This document shows, one piece after another, positions 45,914 through 55,732 of a DNA stretch of 64,000 nucleotides. The DNA is from Candidatus Falkowiibacteriota bacterium (GTDB lineage Bacteria; Patescibacteriota; Patescibacteriia; Patescibacteriales; UBA12465): contig JAPLVY010000004.1 in assembly GCA_026396875.1 (NCBI GenBank), positions 147,163 to 211,162 of the forward strand. Reading direction: 5' to 3'. A program made the translations under genes and the position numbers. The notes under the pieces were generated by a model, which did not search any database, had not been told where the DNA came from, and saw only the letters and a program-made list of their open reading frames with translations. Each line of letters begins with the position of its first letter. The stretch's first letter is position 1.

Positions 45914-46546
45914 ATGAACATTATTTTTCAAATTATTAACAATAGCGAAGACATTTATCAAGGCGAACTTCGCTATTATCACAAATTAGCCTTCAATGCA
46001 AAAAATAGTGCAAATCACTATCACAATTATCGGCACTCGATGCACGTTATGTGCTCAGTGTATGAGGGAGCAAAATTCATTGGTTATCCAGAAAGAGCCG
46101 GTGAACAGGAATTTAGGGCGTTACTTATTGCCAGTATGCATCATGACTATGGCCATAGTGGCATAATGGGTAGTGATGCTCAGCAAATCTCCAACACTTT
46201 GGCTAATTTGCATCCGCTGATGTTGGAAAAAGACTTACATCTCTGGCCACTGATTGAGAAGTTTATTGTTAGTACTCAATTTCCTCATCACGAGGGAGAA
46301 GTTAGTGAAGGAGAGGGCTTAATCCGCGACGCGGATCTAAGCCAGATTTTCAGCGAAATCTGGATGCAGCAGATAGTATTTGGCTTATCCGTTGAAATGA
46401 AAATTTCGCCAGTTGAGCTCTTGTGCCAACAGCCATCTTTTCTTCGTTCCTTGAAGTTTCATTCAAAATGGGGAAACCTTTTGCTTCAGCCCAAAATCGC
46501 TGGGAAAATAAGGGAAATTACCGAAATGATCAGCCTGGTTGAGTAA
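45914..46546 (+). CDS. HD-domain phosphohydrolase/phosphodiesterase-like
   Basis: NYRHSMHV, ASMHHDYGHSG, LIRDADLSQI; RBS AAGGAG. Confidence 0.75.
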   Translation: MNIIFQIINNSEDIYQGELRYYHKLAFNAKNSANHYHNYRHSMHVMCSVYEGAKFIGYPERAGEQEFRALLIASMHHDYGHSGIMGSDAQQISNTLANLHPLMLEKDLHLWPLIEKFIVSTQFPHHEGEVSEGEGLIRDADLSQIFSEIWMQQIVFGLSVEMKISPVELLCQQPSFLRSLKFHSKWGNLLLQPKIAGKIREITEMISLVE

Positions 46547-46663
46547 CTAGGCCATTAGTCTATTAGCATCTTGACCTCTTGGGGATTAAGATGCTTTTTT
46601 ATTTTTCTTAATAATCGAGATTTGATGTATAATTTAAGTGCTATAAGACAATAATAATTTTTT

Positions 46664-46957
46664 ATGTACGCCGATTTATATTTAATGATTATTTTGGGAA
46701 TATTTTTTGCCCTCAACCTCTTGGCTTTTTTGATTATGCTCTTTGATAAGATCAAGTCATCTCAGCCTGGTGCTGAAAGAATTTCCGAAGGAATGCTTTT
46801 TTTCTTGGCAACTATTTTTGGAAGTATCGGCGTCTATTGTGGAATGTTCGTCTTCCGTCACAAGACAAAGAAATGGTATTTTTTAATTGGCATCCCCCTG
46901 CTTGTGATCCAAAATATTGCCCTGGTTTATTGTTTTCTACTTTTTTTCAAAGTTTAA
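46664..46957 (+). CDS. DUF1294-like membrane protein
   Basis: 97 aa; LLAFLIMLFDKIKS...FGSIGVYCGMFVFRHKTKKWYF. Confidence 0.75.
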   Translation: MYADLYLMIILGIFFALNLLAFLIMLFDKIKSSQPGAERISEGMLFFLATIFGSIGVYCGMFVFRHKTKKWYFLIGIPLLVIQNIALVYCFLLFFKV

Positions 46958-47093
46958 CCTCTCTTATGCCAAAAGGAGTATTTTTTGATAATACTCTTTT
47001 TTGTTTATAGAACTTTTTTGATTCGCAACTAGGATGTTGCGAGATTTTTTATTTTATGGTTAAATGAGTTCGGTCATTTAAAAATAACGAATA

Positions 47094-47978
47094 ATGAAAA
47101 ATAAAATCGAAGATTTTAGCGAAAGCCAAATACTTAAGTTAATCGAAAGTATTGGTGGCGCATCTGTTGCTCGCGAAGTTTTGTCGGGCAAGGTGGTAGT
47201 AAAAATTGAGCGTCTATCGCGGATTGATGAGAACGGCTGTTTTCTTCCCGTTGATCAATCGGAGGCAAGAGAATATAACCCGGAAATCTTAAGTTCCAGG
47301 CCGTTAATCAACTATTACAGGCGTCTTTCTCGTTTGGGCAAGGTCTTCCCGGAACTGGAATTTGCGAGTCCAAAGAATTTCTATTTGGAATCCAGGAGAC
47401 TCACCAGACAATTGCTCTCAGATCGCGATTACTCCGGCCTTCTGCAGGGCGTTTGGTTCCCAATCTGTCTGCCAAAAATCAAAATTACTGATTATGGCGA
47501 AACTTTTGAAAATGTTTTTTTGGAAGCAGCGAAAAAAGCTTACTTTAATCATTTTAAATTCCTCGGTTTTCTTGGAACAAGGGATCTTGCCGGGAAAATC
47601 GACATCGCCGATTCTGGCCACCAAAGACTAATCGATAAAATGTCGCAAGGTCCGGTGACCAGCATTCTAACTTTCCCTTTTCGGGGAATTTCTTTCGACG
47701 ATGCCAGAAATATCGCCGGTAGACTTGATGGGCGCTTGGTTTTTCCTGGTCCAATCGGAATCACTACCGCTATCGCCACTTACCCAGATATTTTATTCAA
47801 GGATCATCATTCCGGAATGCAGATTCAATGCAGCGGTATCTCTTTCAAGGGATCCAAGATCCTTTCTACTCTGTATTTGTATGTAGATAGAAATGGTTGT
47901 TTTGTCTGCACTCAAGGCGAAGAGCTAAGTAATTATCATCAAGATATGATAACCGGCTTACTCTATCTTGGTGAATGA
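47094..47978 (+). CDS. Conserved hypothetical protein
   Basis: 294-aa ORF with own upstream promoter-like region; TGA stop. Confidence 0.65.
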   Translation: MKNKIEDFSESQILKLIESIGGASVAREVLSGKVVVKIERLSRIDENGCFLPVDQSEAREYNPEILSSRPLINYYRRLSRLGKVFPELEFASPKNFYLESRRLTRQLLSDRDYSGLLQGVWFPICLPKIKITDYGETFENVFLEAAKKAYFNHFKFLGFLGTRDLAGKIDIADSGHQRLIDKMSQGPVTSILTFPFRGISFDDARNIAGRLDGRLVFPGPIGITTAIATYPDILFKDHHSGMQIQCSGISFKGSKILSTLYLYVDRNGCFVCTQGEELSNYHQDMITGLLYLGE

Positions 47979-48068
47979 CAATTTTGAAAAACAATAAGAT
48001 GCAAAATATAAATTGCATCTTTTTTATTTTTATAGAATTTTTTACCAACTAATGTTAGAATTATTTAT

Positions 48069-48458
48069 ATGTCTATTATTATTGCCTCTGGGCCTGTTAT
48101 TATTGAGAATAGCAAAGTTCTTCTTAATCGGAGCGGTGAGGACGACTTTTGGAAGTTTTGTGGTGGGAAGACGTTACCAGGAGAACTGAACCTCAAGCAG
48201 ACAGCTATTAGGAGAGTCAAAGAAGAAATGGGTCTTAATATCGAAATTATCCAAGATCAGCCGTATTTATTTTACACTGAGAAAGAAGATGACAATCAAA
48301 GCGTGATACTAGCTCATTTTTTAGCCAAACGTCTTAGCGAGGTTGAGCCTGGAATAGGGGTGCGTGATTGGCGCTGGTTTACTTTTGATGAATTATCTAA
48401 AGAAAACTTGGCCCCCAATATTTTCCCAGTTCTTACTTATTTTGGCTTTAATCAATAA
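48069..48458 (+). CDS. Nudix hydrolase family protein with altered Nudix box
   Basis: GGKTLPGELNLKQTAIRRVKEEMGLNI; REUxEE reads RRVKEE. Confidence 0.85.
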   Translation: MSIIIASGPVIIENSKVLLNRSGEDDFWKFCGGKTLPGELNLKQTAIRRVKEEMGLNIEIIQDQPYLFYTEKEDDNQSVILAHFLAKRLSEVEPGIGVRDWRWFTFDELSKENLAPNIFPVLTYFGFNQ

Positions 48459-48480
48459 AGTCATTGTTCAAAATATAAAA

Positions 48481-48507
48481 AAACCGACCAGCCGGTCGGT
48501 TTTTTTA
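48481..48507. terminator. Intrinsic terminator
   Basis: AAACCGACCAGCCGGTCGGTTTTTTT. Confidence 0.85.
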
Positions 48508-48509
48508 AT

Positions 48510-49127
48510 TTATATCATGGTAATCAAATCTTCTTTTTTGAATCTGGTTTTTGTTCTAACTTTTTCATCTTCCGCGCGGTATCCCAAGGGCATAATTGCC
48601 GAAACCACCAGATTTTCCGGTAGCCCCAAGATCTCATGAAATTTTTCGTGATCAAATCCTTCCATTGGACAACTATCGATTTGTAATTCGGCGGCAGCAG
48701 CCAGGGCAAAGCCAAGAGCTAAATAAGTTTGCTTCTTCGACCACTCCACATTCATTCGGGGCAAAGATCCCATAACCAAATCTTCGTAGGCGCTGAGCCT
48801 TTCTCTTGCCTCCTGATTAGCGCCGGAAAGCAGGGTGAAATATTCATCAATACTTTTGGCAAAATCCGTACGAGCACTAAATACTAATAAGTGAGAACAG
48901 CTATCAATTTGTGCTTGTTCCCAGGAGGCTGATTTTAACTTTCTTAAAGTTTCTAAATTTTTTGGTGTGTTTTCAATCACGTGCAAGTGAAAGGCTTGTA
49001 GGCCATAAGAGGTGGGAGCGAGGCGTATTGCTTCTAGAACTTTTTCCAGATCGATGGTGGAAACTTTTTTATTTAGATCAAATTTCTTGGTTGCGTAGCG
49101 CCACTCTAAATTAGAAGTGAAGGACAT
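48510..49127 (-). CDS. NfsB-like NAD(P)H nitroreductase
   Basis: RYATKKFDLNKKVSTIDLEKVLEAIRLAPTSYGLQAFHLHVI. Confidence 0.92.
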   Translation of the reverse strand: MSFTSNLEWRYATKKFDLNKKVSTIDLEKVLEAIRLAPTSYGLQAFHLHVIENTPKNLETLRKLKSASWEQAQIDSCSHLLVFSARTDFAKSIDEYFTLLSGANQEARERLSAYEDLVMGSLPRMNVEWSKKQTYLALGFALAAAAELQIDSCPMEGFDHEKFHEILGLPENLVVSAIMPLGYRAEDEKVRTKTRFKKEDLITMI

Positions 49128-49202
49128 AATTTTTTATAGTTAGTTTTTATTAATTATTTTATCAGCGAAGATTCGCAAGGTTTATCCCTCTTGAGTCTTG
49201 TT

Positions 49203-49246
49203 ACTACATATTGTATACTGAATATAAATAAAACACAATATGTGCC
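49203..49246. promoter_or_regulatory. Possible pair of NrdR-box-like imperfect palindromes upstream of nrdA
   Basis: ACTACATATTGTATA and ACACAATATGTGCC about three helical turns apart; imperfect match to acaCwAtATaTwGtgt. Confidence 0.3.
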
Positions 49247-49269
49247 ATTATTGCTAATTATTAAAATCT

Positions 49270-51711
49270 ATGAAAAATAACCTAAAAACTAGTAAAGGAA
49301 CGTTAATCGATGATAATTTTTTACGTTCCCGCTTATCCGCAGCACTTGCGGGAGTGGATAAAAAAGAGGACATTCTCGATAAATTAATTCAAGAGTCCAG
49401 CTTAGCGTTCTATGACTCAATGCCTGAGGAGGAATTGGATAAAGCAATTATCAACACGGCTGCCCAAAATATTAAGGATGAGCCAATTTATGACAGGGTA
49501 GCAGCGAGACTAAGTCTATTTTCTCTTTACCGAGATTTTTTTGGTTCCGATTTTGCTCCAGATAATTTAGCCAATCTCTATCGTCAGTCTTTTGCAAAAC
49601 AAATTGAAAGATCGGTAACCGAGGAAGCCTTGAACGAAAAAATGTTATCTTTTGACCTGGAAGTCCTTTCTAAAGCTATTGATCCTGAAGCGGATTTCAA
49701 CTTTAGCTACACTGGTATTTCCACTCTCATTCGCCGTTATTTGAGACGTGATCAAAATCAGCAAATTGCCGAATTGCCTCAACATGCCTGGATGAGAATC
49801 GCGATGGGCTTATCTTGGAACGAAGAAGACAAAAATATAATGGCCGAGAAATTTTATCAAAAGATGTCTGCTTTGGATTATTTACCAGGTGGTTCCACCA
49901 ATATTAATGCTGGTGCCAAGGAACCGCGTCTGTCCAATTGCTTCTTAATGGAGATGGAAGACAATGTTTCTCATATTGGAAAGACGGTGGCAGACGTTTT
50001 AAAGCTCTCCAAGGCAACTGGTGGCATCGGTTTGGCAGTAACCAAGCTTCGTGCTAGCGGTTCGCCAATCTCTACCAACAACACCTTTTCTTCTGGACCA
50101 GTACCTTTTTTACACATCATTGATTCGGCAATCAGAGCGATTTCTCGCGCTGGAAAAAAGATGGGAGCCTTATGTTTCTTTATGGAAAACTGGCATTATG
50201 ATTTTGCTGAGTTTTTGGACTTAAAGCAGAATGCTGGTGACGATTATCGTCGTACTAGAACCGCCAATATCGCCGCTTATCTTTCCGATGAATTTATGCG
50301 TCGGGTTAAAGCTGATGAATTTTGGTACTTATTTGATCCCAAGGAAACAGCTGACCTGATTGATCTTTATGGTGAGGATTTTTCTCGTCGCTACCTTGAG
50401 TATTGCGATTTAGCAGAGCAGGGAAAGATGAGGATTTTCAAAAAAATGAAAGCTCGTGATCAATTCCGTAGTATTGTGGTTTTCCTCCAGGCGACTTCTC
50501 ATCCCTGGATAACTTTTAAGGACACAATTAATGTGCGCGCTCTAAACAATAATACCGGTACTATTTATGGTTCAAATCTTTGTACGGAAATCACTTTGCC
50601 AACCGATGAGAATAATATTGCTGTTTGCAATATCATGTCGATTAATCTCGCCAAACATCTCAAGGAAGGCAAGGTAGATTATGAAAAATTAAAAGACAGT
50701 GTCCGTTTGTCTATTAGACAACTGGATAATTTAGTGGACATCAATCGCCCGCCAGTAGTAGAGGCCAAAAATTTTGATGATGCGAATCGGGCAATCGGCC
50801 TGGGTGTGATGGGGCTGGCGGATGTCTTTGAAACTCTAAATTTAGCTTATAATAGCCAGGCAGCTTTTGATTTGACTGACGAGGTGATGGAATTCATTAG
50901 CTATCAGGCGATCGACGCTTCTTGTGAATTAGCTGCTAGCCGAGGTGTTTATCAAAATTTCCCCGGCTCCCGCTGGTCACAAGGATTGGTTCCGTTCGAT
51001 ACTGTACAAATTTTGGCGACAGCCCGCCAAGAGGCCGTCGATGTTAATCAAAAAACTCATCTGGATTGGGACTCTTTGCGAGCCAAGGTTAAGCAGGGAA
51101 TGAGAAATTCTACGCTCCTAGCAATTGCTCCTACTGCCAATATCGGCCTGGTTGCCGGTACTTCTACGGGCATTGATCCGCGTTTTGCACAAATCTTTTC
51201 GCGCAATACGCTAGGCGGTAAATATCTAGAACTCAATATTAACCTAGTAAAAAAGCTTCAAGAATTAAATTTATGGGAAAGAACCAAGGGCGATCTTTTG
51301 GCTTCCTACGGAGATCTTTCGGAGCTAAATTATCTCCCGGAAGATATTAAAAATATTTACAAAGATTCATTCTCTGTTGGTCCTGAAGCTTTTTTGGAAG
51401 TGGCAGCTCGTGCTCAAAAATGGGTCGATCAAGCGATCAGCCGCAATATGTATCTGGCGACCCGTGACCCCGAAGAGGTGATGGCGATTTATATCTCAGC
51501 TTGGGAGCGTGGATTGAAAACCACTTATTATCTTCACATGAAGCCTCGTCACAGCGCTGAGCAGTCCACCGTGAAAGTGAATAAGGCTTCGTCGATTGGT
51601 AAACGTGGTTTTGGGGCGACCCTGAGTGTTCCGTTAAATGAAGTAGCTTTGCCGGGACAAGCCTGTCCCCTTGATCCCCAGGAACGTCTAAATTGTGAAA
51701 GTTGTCAGTAA
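49270..51711 (+). CDS. nrdA: Ribonucleoside-diphosphate reductase alpha subunit (class I)
   Basis: RLSNCFLMEMEDNVSHI, ATGGIGLAV, SNLCTEI, AVCNIMSINL, C-terminal LNCESCQ. Confidence 0.95.
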   Translation: MKNNLKTSKGTLIDDNFLRSRLSAALAGVDKKEDILDKLIQESSLAFYDSMPEEELDKAIINTAAQNIKDEPIYDRVAARLSLFSLYRDFFGSDFAPDNLANLYRQSFAKQIERSVTEEALNEKMLSFDLEVLSKAIDPEADFNFSYTGISTLIRRYLRRDQNQQIAELPQHAWMRIAMGLSWNEEDKNIMAEKFYQKMSALDYLPGGSTNINAGAKEPRLSNCFLMEMEDNVSHIGKTVADVLKLSKATGGIGLAVTKLRASGSPISTNNTFSSGPVPFLHIIDSAIRAISRAGKKMGALCFFMENWHYDFAEFLDLKQNAGDDYRRTRTANIAAYLSDEFMRRVKADEFWYLFDPKETADLIDLYGEDFSRRYLEYCDLAEQGKMRIFKKMKARDQFRSIVVFLQATSHPWITFKDTINVRALNNNTGTIYGSNLCTEITLPTDENNIAVCNIMSINLAKHLKEGKVDYEKLKDSVRLSIRQLDNLVDINRPPVVEAKNFDDANRAIGLGVMGLADVFETLNLAYNSQAAFDLTDEVMEFISYQAIDASCELAASRGVYQNFPGSRWSQGLVPFDTVQILATARQEAVDVNQKTHLDWDSLRAKVKQGMRNSTLLAIAPTANIGLVAGTSTGIDPRFAQIFSRNTLGGKYLELNINLVKKLQELNLWERTKGDLLASYGDLSELNYLPEDIKNIYKDSFSVGPEAFLEVAARAQKWVDQAISRNMYLATRDPEEVMAIYISAWERGLKTTYYLHMKPRHSAEQSTVKVNKASSIGKRGFGATLSVPLNEVALPGQACPLDPQERLNCESCQ

Positions 51712-51734
51712 TAATAAAAATAATTTTAAATTAT

Positions 51735-52712
51735 ATGATTTTAGGAAAACCTTTAAATGAAGACTTAAGACTTCGCCCAATCCATTATCAATGGGCTTAC
51801 GATCTATATAATCAGGCCGTAGCCAATACTTGGTTTCCACACGAAATCGCTCTTGGTGAAGATCTGGAAGATTTTAAAAAAATGAGTGAAGACGAGAAGC
51901 ACGCAGTTTCTTTCTTGATGAGCTTCTTTAACCCCAGCGAACTAATTGTTAATCGATCTCTAGCTCTTGGAGTTTATCCTTATCTGAAGGCGCCAGAAAC
52001 CCATCTCTATCTGGCAAAACAGATGTGGGAGGAAGCCAATCATTCCATGGCCTTCGAATATGTCTTAGAAACCTTCCCTCTGGATCGGGAAAAAATCTTT
52101 GATAGTCACTTAAATGCGCCATCGATCAAGGCCAAAGAGGATTTTATCCTAGGTTTTACCGCCAGGATGACCGAAGTATCTTTGGATGTTAATAGCTTGG
52201 AAGGGAAGAAGGATTTTGTTCGCAATTTAATTGCCTACAATATTGTGATGGAGGGAATTTGGTTTTATAGTGGTTTTATGGTTGCCTTATCTTTCCGTCA
52301 GAAGCAGCAATTAAAAAATTTCGGTTCTATGATTGATTGGGTCGTCAGAGATGAGAGCTTGCACTTGAAATTCGGAATCAATTTAATTCTCACTATTCTC
52401 GAAGAAAATCCAGAAATTGCTACACCGGAATTTGCCAACGAAATTCGCGAGCTGATCATTAAGGGGGCAGAGATGGAAAATGATTATAACCGCGACCTTT
52501 TCCCGCGTGGTATTCAGGGAATCAATGCTGAGTATACCAATCAATACGTTCAATACGTTACGGATCGTCGTCTAGAAGAACTTGGTTTTGAGCCTCACTA
52601 TCACACCGCTAATCCGGCGCAATGGATGGCCGTGGAAACAGATACTTTGGAGTTAGTTAATTTTTTTGAAGTACAGAATACAAATTACGAAGTTGATAAT
52701 CGGGCCCACTAA
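51735..52712 (+). CDS. nrdB: Ribonucleotide reductase beta subunit with class Ic-type metal/radical site
   Basis: NPSELIVNRSL, WEEANHSMAFEYV (Phe at radical Tyr position), IVMEGIWFYSGF, DESLHLKFG. Confidence 0.93.
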   Translation: MILGKPLNEDLRLRPIHYQWAYDLYNQAVANTWFPHEIALGEDLEDFKKMSEDEKHAVSFLMSFFNPSELIVNRSLALGVYPYLKAPETHLYLAKQMWEEANHSMAFEYVLETFPLDREKIFDSHLNAPSIKAKEDFILGFTARMTEVSLDVNSLEGKKDFVRNLIAYNIVMEGIWFYSGFMVALSFRQKQQLKNFGSMIDWVVRDESLHLKFGINLILTILEENPEIATPEFANEIRELIIKGAEMENDYNRDLFPRGIQGINAEYTNQYVQYVTDRRLEELGFEPHYHTANPAQWMAVETDTLELVNFFEVQNTNYEVDNRAH

Positions 52713-52777
52713 TATTTTTTTCAAAACAAAAAACCGCTTTCTTTTCGGAAGGCGGTTTTTTTATTGAATAGAAAAAT

Positions 52778-53041
52778 CTAATCTCTTACCGATTTCATTA
52801 CCTTGAGAGTGATAGTTTTGATGCCATTTCGTTTCGCGTAGGCCTCAGTTTTTTTCTTGACCGACGGGCGAACTCCGGCGGGAACTTTATTGAGTAATTT
52901 TTTGGCATCAGCAGTCCAGACGAAAGCGCTGGTTGCTGTTTTTTTGACAGTAGTTTTTGTTGCCGCTTGTACCGAAAGTCCGCCAAAAAGAGAAATGGAT
53001 AAACATAAGGCGATGGCTAAGACTTTTAAACTCTTGTTCAT
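52778..53041 (-). CDS. Secreted PCP_red-like domain protein
   Basis: Signal peptide; FVWTADAKKLLNKVPAGVRPSVKKKTEAYAKRNGIKTITLKVMKSVR. Confidence 0.65.
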   Translation of the reverse strand: MNKSLKVLAIALCLSISLFGGLSVQAATKTTVKKTATSAFVWTADAKKLLNKVPAGVRPSVKKKTEAYAKRNGIKTITLKVMKSVRD

Positions 53042-53197
53042 ATTTTTAGATATTTTTTGAAAATTTAAATAAACTCACTTTCTTATTCTAAACCACTTGC
53101 GGTTTTTTTTCAAATTTGACAATAATACATAATTATTTGTAAATGGCTTCCTTATTTATACGCATTTATCTGATTTTTTATTTGCCCCACCAAATTA

Positions 53198-53239
53198 AAA
53201 GCCCTCTGATTCTACTTATTGGTAGTTCAGAGGGCTTTA
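53198..53239. terminator. Intrinsic terminator
   Basis: AAAGCCCTCTGA ... TCAGAGGGCTTTA. Confidence 0.75.
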
Positions 53240-53257
53240 TGTTGTTTGTTTGCAAGA

Positions 53258-53797
53258 CTAGTATTCCGTTATCGGAATAATGATTTGCAAACACATGTAG
53301 TTCGGTTTTTCTGACTGTTCATCCAAGCCATTGGCTGAAATAACAGTCTGGTCACCGTTTTGATCTACCCCGAATTCGGCGTAGTTCATCGGGTTCCAAA
53401 TTTGATGAGATGAACCGTAAGCTGGTTTAATGGTGCCAAGGGTTTTTCCTGTTTTATCGAAGAATAAGGTAATGAAAGGATTATTATTATTTAATCCCTC
53501 CTGAATGTAAACTCCGTCAGGGGATCCTTGTCCGTTGATACAAATGCGGAGCAGAGAATCGGTGCCATTTGGTTTGTAATAGTGGTTGGAAACCTTAGTT
53601 TCGAAGGTGCCACCATCACCGTTAGTGGTGTGCCAGATAACCGTTATTTTTTTGCCATCGGCAAGTTGTTTGGCATCCAATGAAGTATTGGCGGAAATTG
53701 AATAGCATTTATCAAACTCTCTTTTTTGTTCTTTTGAACAGCTAGTCATTAAAGTTGCGGCGCAAAGCACCATCATGGAAAACACGAATTTTTTCAT
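53258..53797 (-). CDS. Predicted lipoprotein
   Basis: MKKFVFSMMVLCAATLMTSC lipobox. Confidence 0.75.
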   Translation of the reverse strand: MKKFVFSMMVLCAATLMTSCSKEQKREFDKCYSISANTSLDAKQLADGKKITVIWHTTNGDGGTFETKVSNHYYKPNGTDSLLRICINGQGSPDGVYIQEGLNNNNPFITLFFDKTGKTLGTIKPAYGSSHQIWNPMNYAEFGVDQNGDQTVISANGLDEQSEKPNYMCLQIIIPITEY

Positions 53798-53971
53798 GGT
53801 TTGTTTAGTTTTTGTTGTGAAAGGTCGTTTTTAATTGTCCACAAATTATACCATATAATTTAAAATATGTCAAGAATAGACTAAGATTTTCAATTATTTT
53901 TTGCTAATATTAATATAAAATAAAAAAGGGCTTTTTATGGAAAAAGTCCTTTTTCGTTCGCTGACAATTCA

Positions 53972-55732
53972 TCAGCTATTTTCCTGCTCAGAGCTCAGCT
54001 TGAACCATTCTTCCTCTTTCTGCCAGATTTCCGTCTTGATATTCTCTAGCTCTCGGTTTTTCTCCTGGTCATAGTCGTGATAGTTTTCTAAGAAATATTC
54101 TAGGAGAGATTTTTTTTGTTCTTGTAATTTTGCCAACTCCTTCTCTAGTTGGCGAATCATCTTTTGCCTTTCCTTGAGCTGTTGGTATCTTTCCGTGGCG
54201 CTATTTCTTGGGGCTTCCACTTCTACGATCTCCGGTTTTTTGAGCAGCTCTTTTTCTAAGCGGCCGACATATTCTTCGTATTCCTCGTAACGCTTTTTGG
54301 CGTGGCCTTCTTTGATCTCAATAATATCAGTTGCCACCAGGCTACAGAAGGTTCTATCGTGACTAGCAAAAAAGACGCTGCCATTATATTTATTCAAAGC
54401 ACTGCCAAGAGCCTCGGTGGTTTCAAAATCAAGATGGCAAGTCGGTTCATCAAGGATGAGGATGTCTGGTTTTGAAAGCAGCAACCCTGCCAAAAGAAGG
54501 CGTGAGCGCTCGCCGCCAGAAAGGACGCTAATTGATTTTTTTAATTCTTCATCTTTGAATAAAAAATCTCCAGCCATTTTCAGGACGGTTTCGGTTTTAA
54601 TTTCGCTTGCTGCCATTTTCCTTAAATAGTCGCCAGCTTGAATTTTCCCATCCATTTTTTCCATTTCTTCTTGACTATGATAAGCGAGCTGGCTATCGCT
54701 GGCAAAATGAAAAGAGCCACCAAGCGGTGATATTTTTTCGGTGAGAGTTTTGATCAACGTACTTTTTCCTTGACCGTTAAGCCCGAGAATCGCCACCCTT
54801 TCTCCTGCCTGAAAATCAATATTGATATTCTCCACGATTTTTTTGTGACCGTAGCCGATACTGAGATTTTTCATCTTGAGAACAGTATTTTTTTTCTTGA
54901 TGACGGGTGGAATATTTATTCTAGTGATTCCGGCTTGATGTTCAATGGTAATTCTCTTGTTTTCTAGTTTATTGATTTTTCTGATGACAGCTTGTGCCTG
55001 CTTAGCCTTTGAGGCTTTGGCGCGAAAGCGATCAACAAATTCTTGCAGGTGTTGTTGTTGCCGATTCAAGCTCTCATTAGCTTTCACGAGAGTAGAAAGT
55101 TTTTCTTCCTTAAAAGCCAAATATGATTCAATTCCTCCGGGGTAATGGTAACAGCCGGTGCCGGAAATTTCTAAAGTTTCCTCGCAAGTTTGTTTTAAAA
55201 ATTCGCGATCATGGGAAATAATCATGAAGCTGCCACGATAAGAGCGCAGGAAGTCTTCCAGCAATAATATTGTGCTGAGATCTAGGTAGTTGCTTGGTTC
55301 ATCTAACAGGAAGATGTTCGGTTCTTTTAGTAACATGCCGGTCAGTTTCAGGCGCATGCGCCAACCACCAGACAAAGCTTCGGCTAGGTCGCCAAGCTTT
55401 TCCTGGTCTAACTCAAATTTTGCTGCCAGTTTTTTTATTTGCCATTCTGGTTTTTCACTCAATCTCTCCAGGTAAGCAAAGGCGCTTTCTCCTTCTTCAA
55501 ATTCTTCATTTTGTTTCAGGTAGCCGATATGAGTGTCCTTGCCGATAATTAATTCGCCATCATCCGCTTCTTCTTCACCACAAATAATTTTAAAAATGGT
55601 TGACTTACCGGCACCATTGCGACCAATTACTCCGATTTTTTGTTTTTCGGATACAGCAAAAGAAAGACCGCTGAAAATTTTTTGACCGCCATATTCTTTT
55701 TTTAGGTTATTGGCTTGCAAAAGGATTGCCAT
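53972..55732 (-). CDS. ABC-F family ATPase
   Basis: Two NBDs (GRNGAGKST / GLNGQGKST), LSGGWRMRLKLTG and LSGGERSRLLLAG, no TMs. Confidence 0.95.
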   Translation of the reverse strand: MAILLQANNLKKEYGGQKIFSGLSFAVSEKQKIGVIGRNGAGKSTIFKIICGEEEADDGELIIGKDTHIGYLKQNEEFEEGESAFAYLERLSEKPEWQIKKLAAKFELDQEKLGDLAEALSGGWRMRLKLTGMLLKEPNIFLLDEPSNYLDLSTILLLEDFLRSYRGSFMIISHDREFLKQTCEETLEISGTGCYHYPGGIESYLAFKEEKLSTLVKANESLNRQQQHLQEFVDRFRAKASKAKQAQAVIRKINKLENKRITIEHQAGITRINIPPVIKKKNTVLKMKNLSIGYGHKKIVENINIDFQAGERVAILGLNGQGKSTLIKTLTEKISPLGGSFHFASDSQLAYHSQEEMEKMDGKIQAGDYLRKMAASEIKTETVLKMAGDFLFKDEELKKSISVLSGGERSRLLLAGLLLSKPDILILDEPTCHLDFETTEALGSALNKYNGSVFFASHDRTFCSLVATDIIEIKEGHAKKRYEEYEEYVGRLEKELLKKPEIVEVEAPRNSATERYQQLKERQKMIRQLEKELAKLQEQKKSLLEYFLENYHDYDQEKNRELENIKTEIWQKEEEWFKLSSEQENS

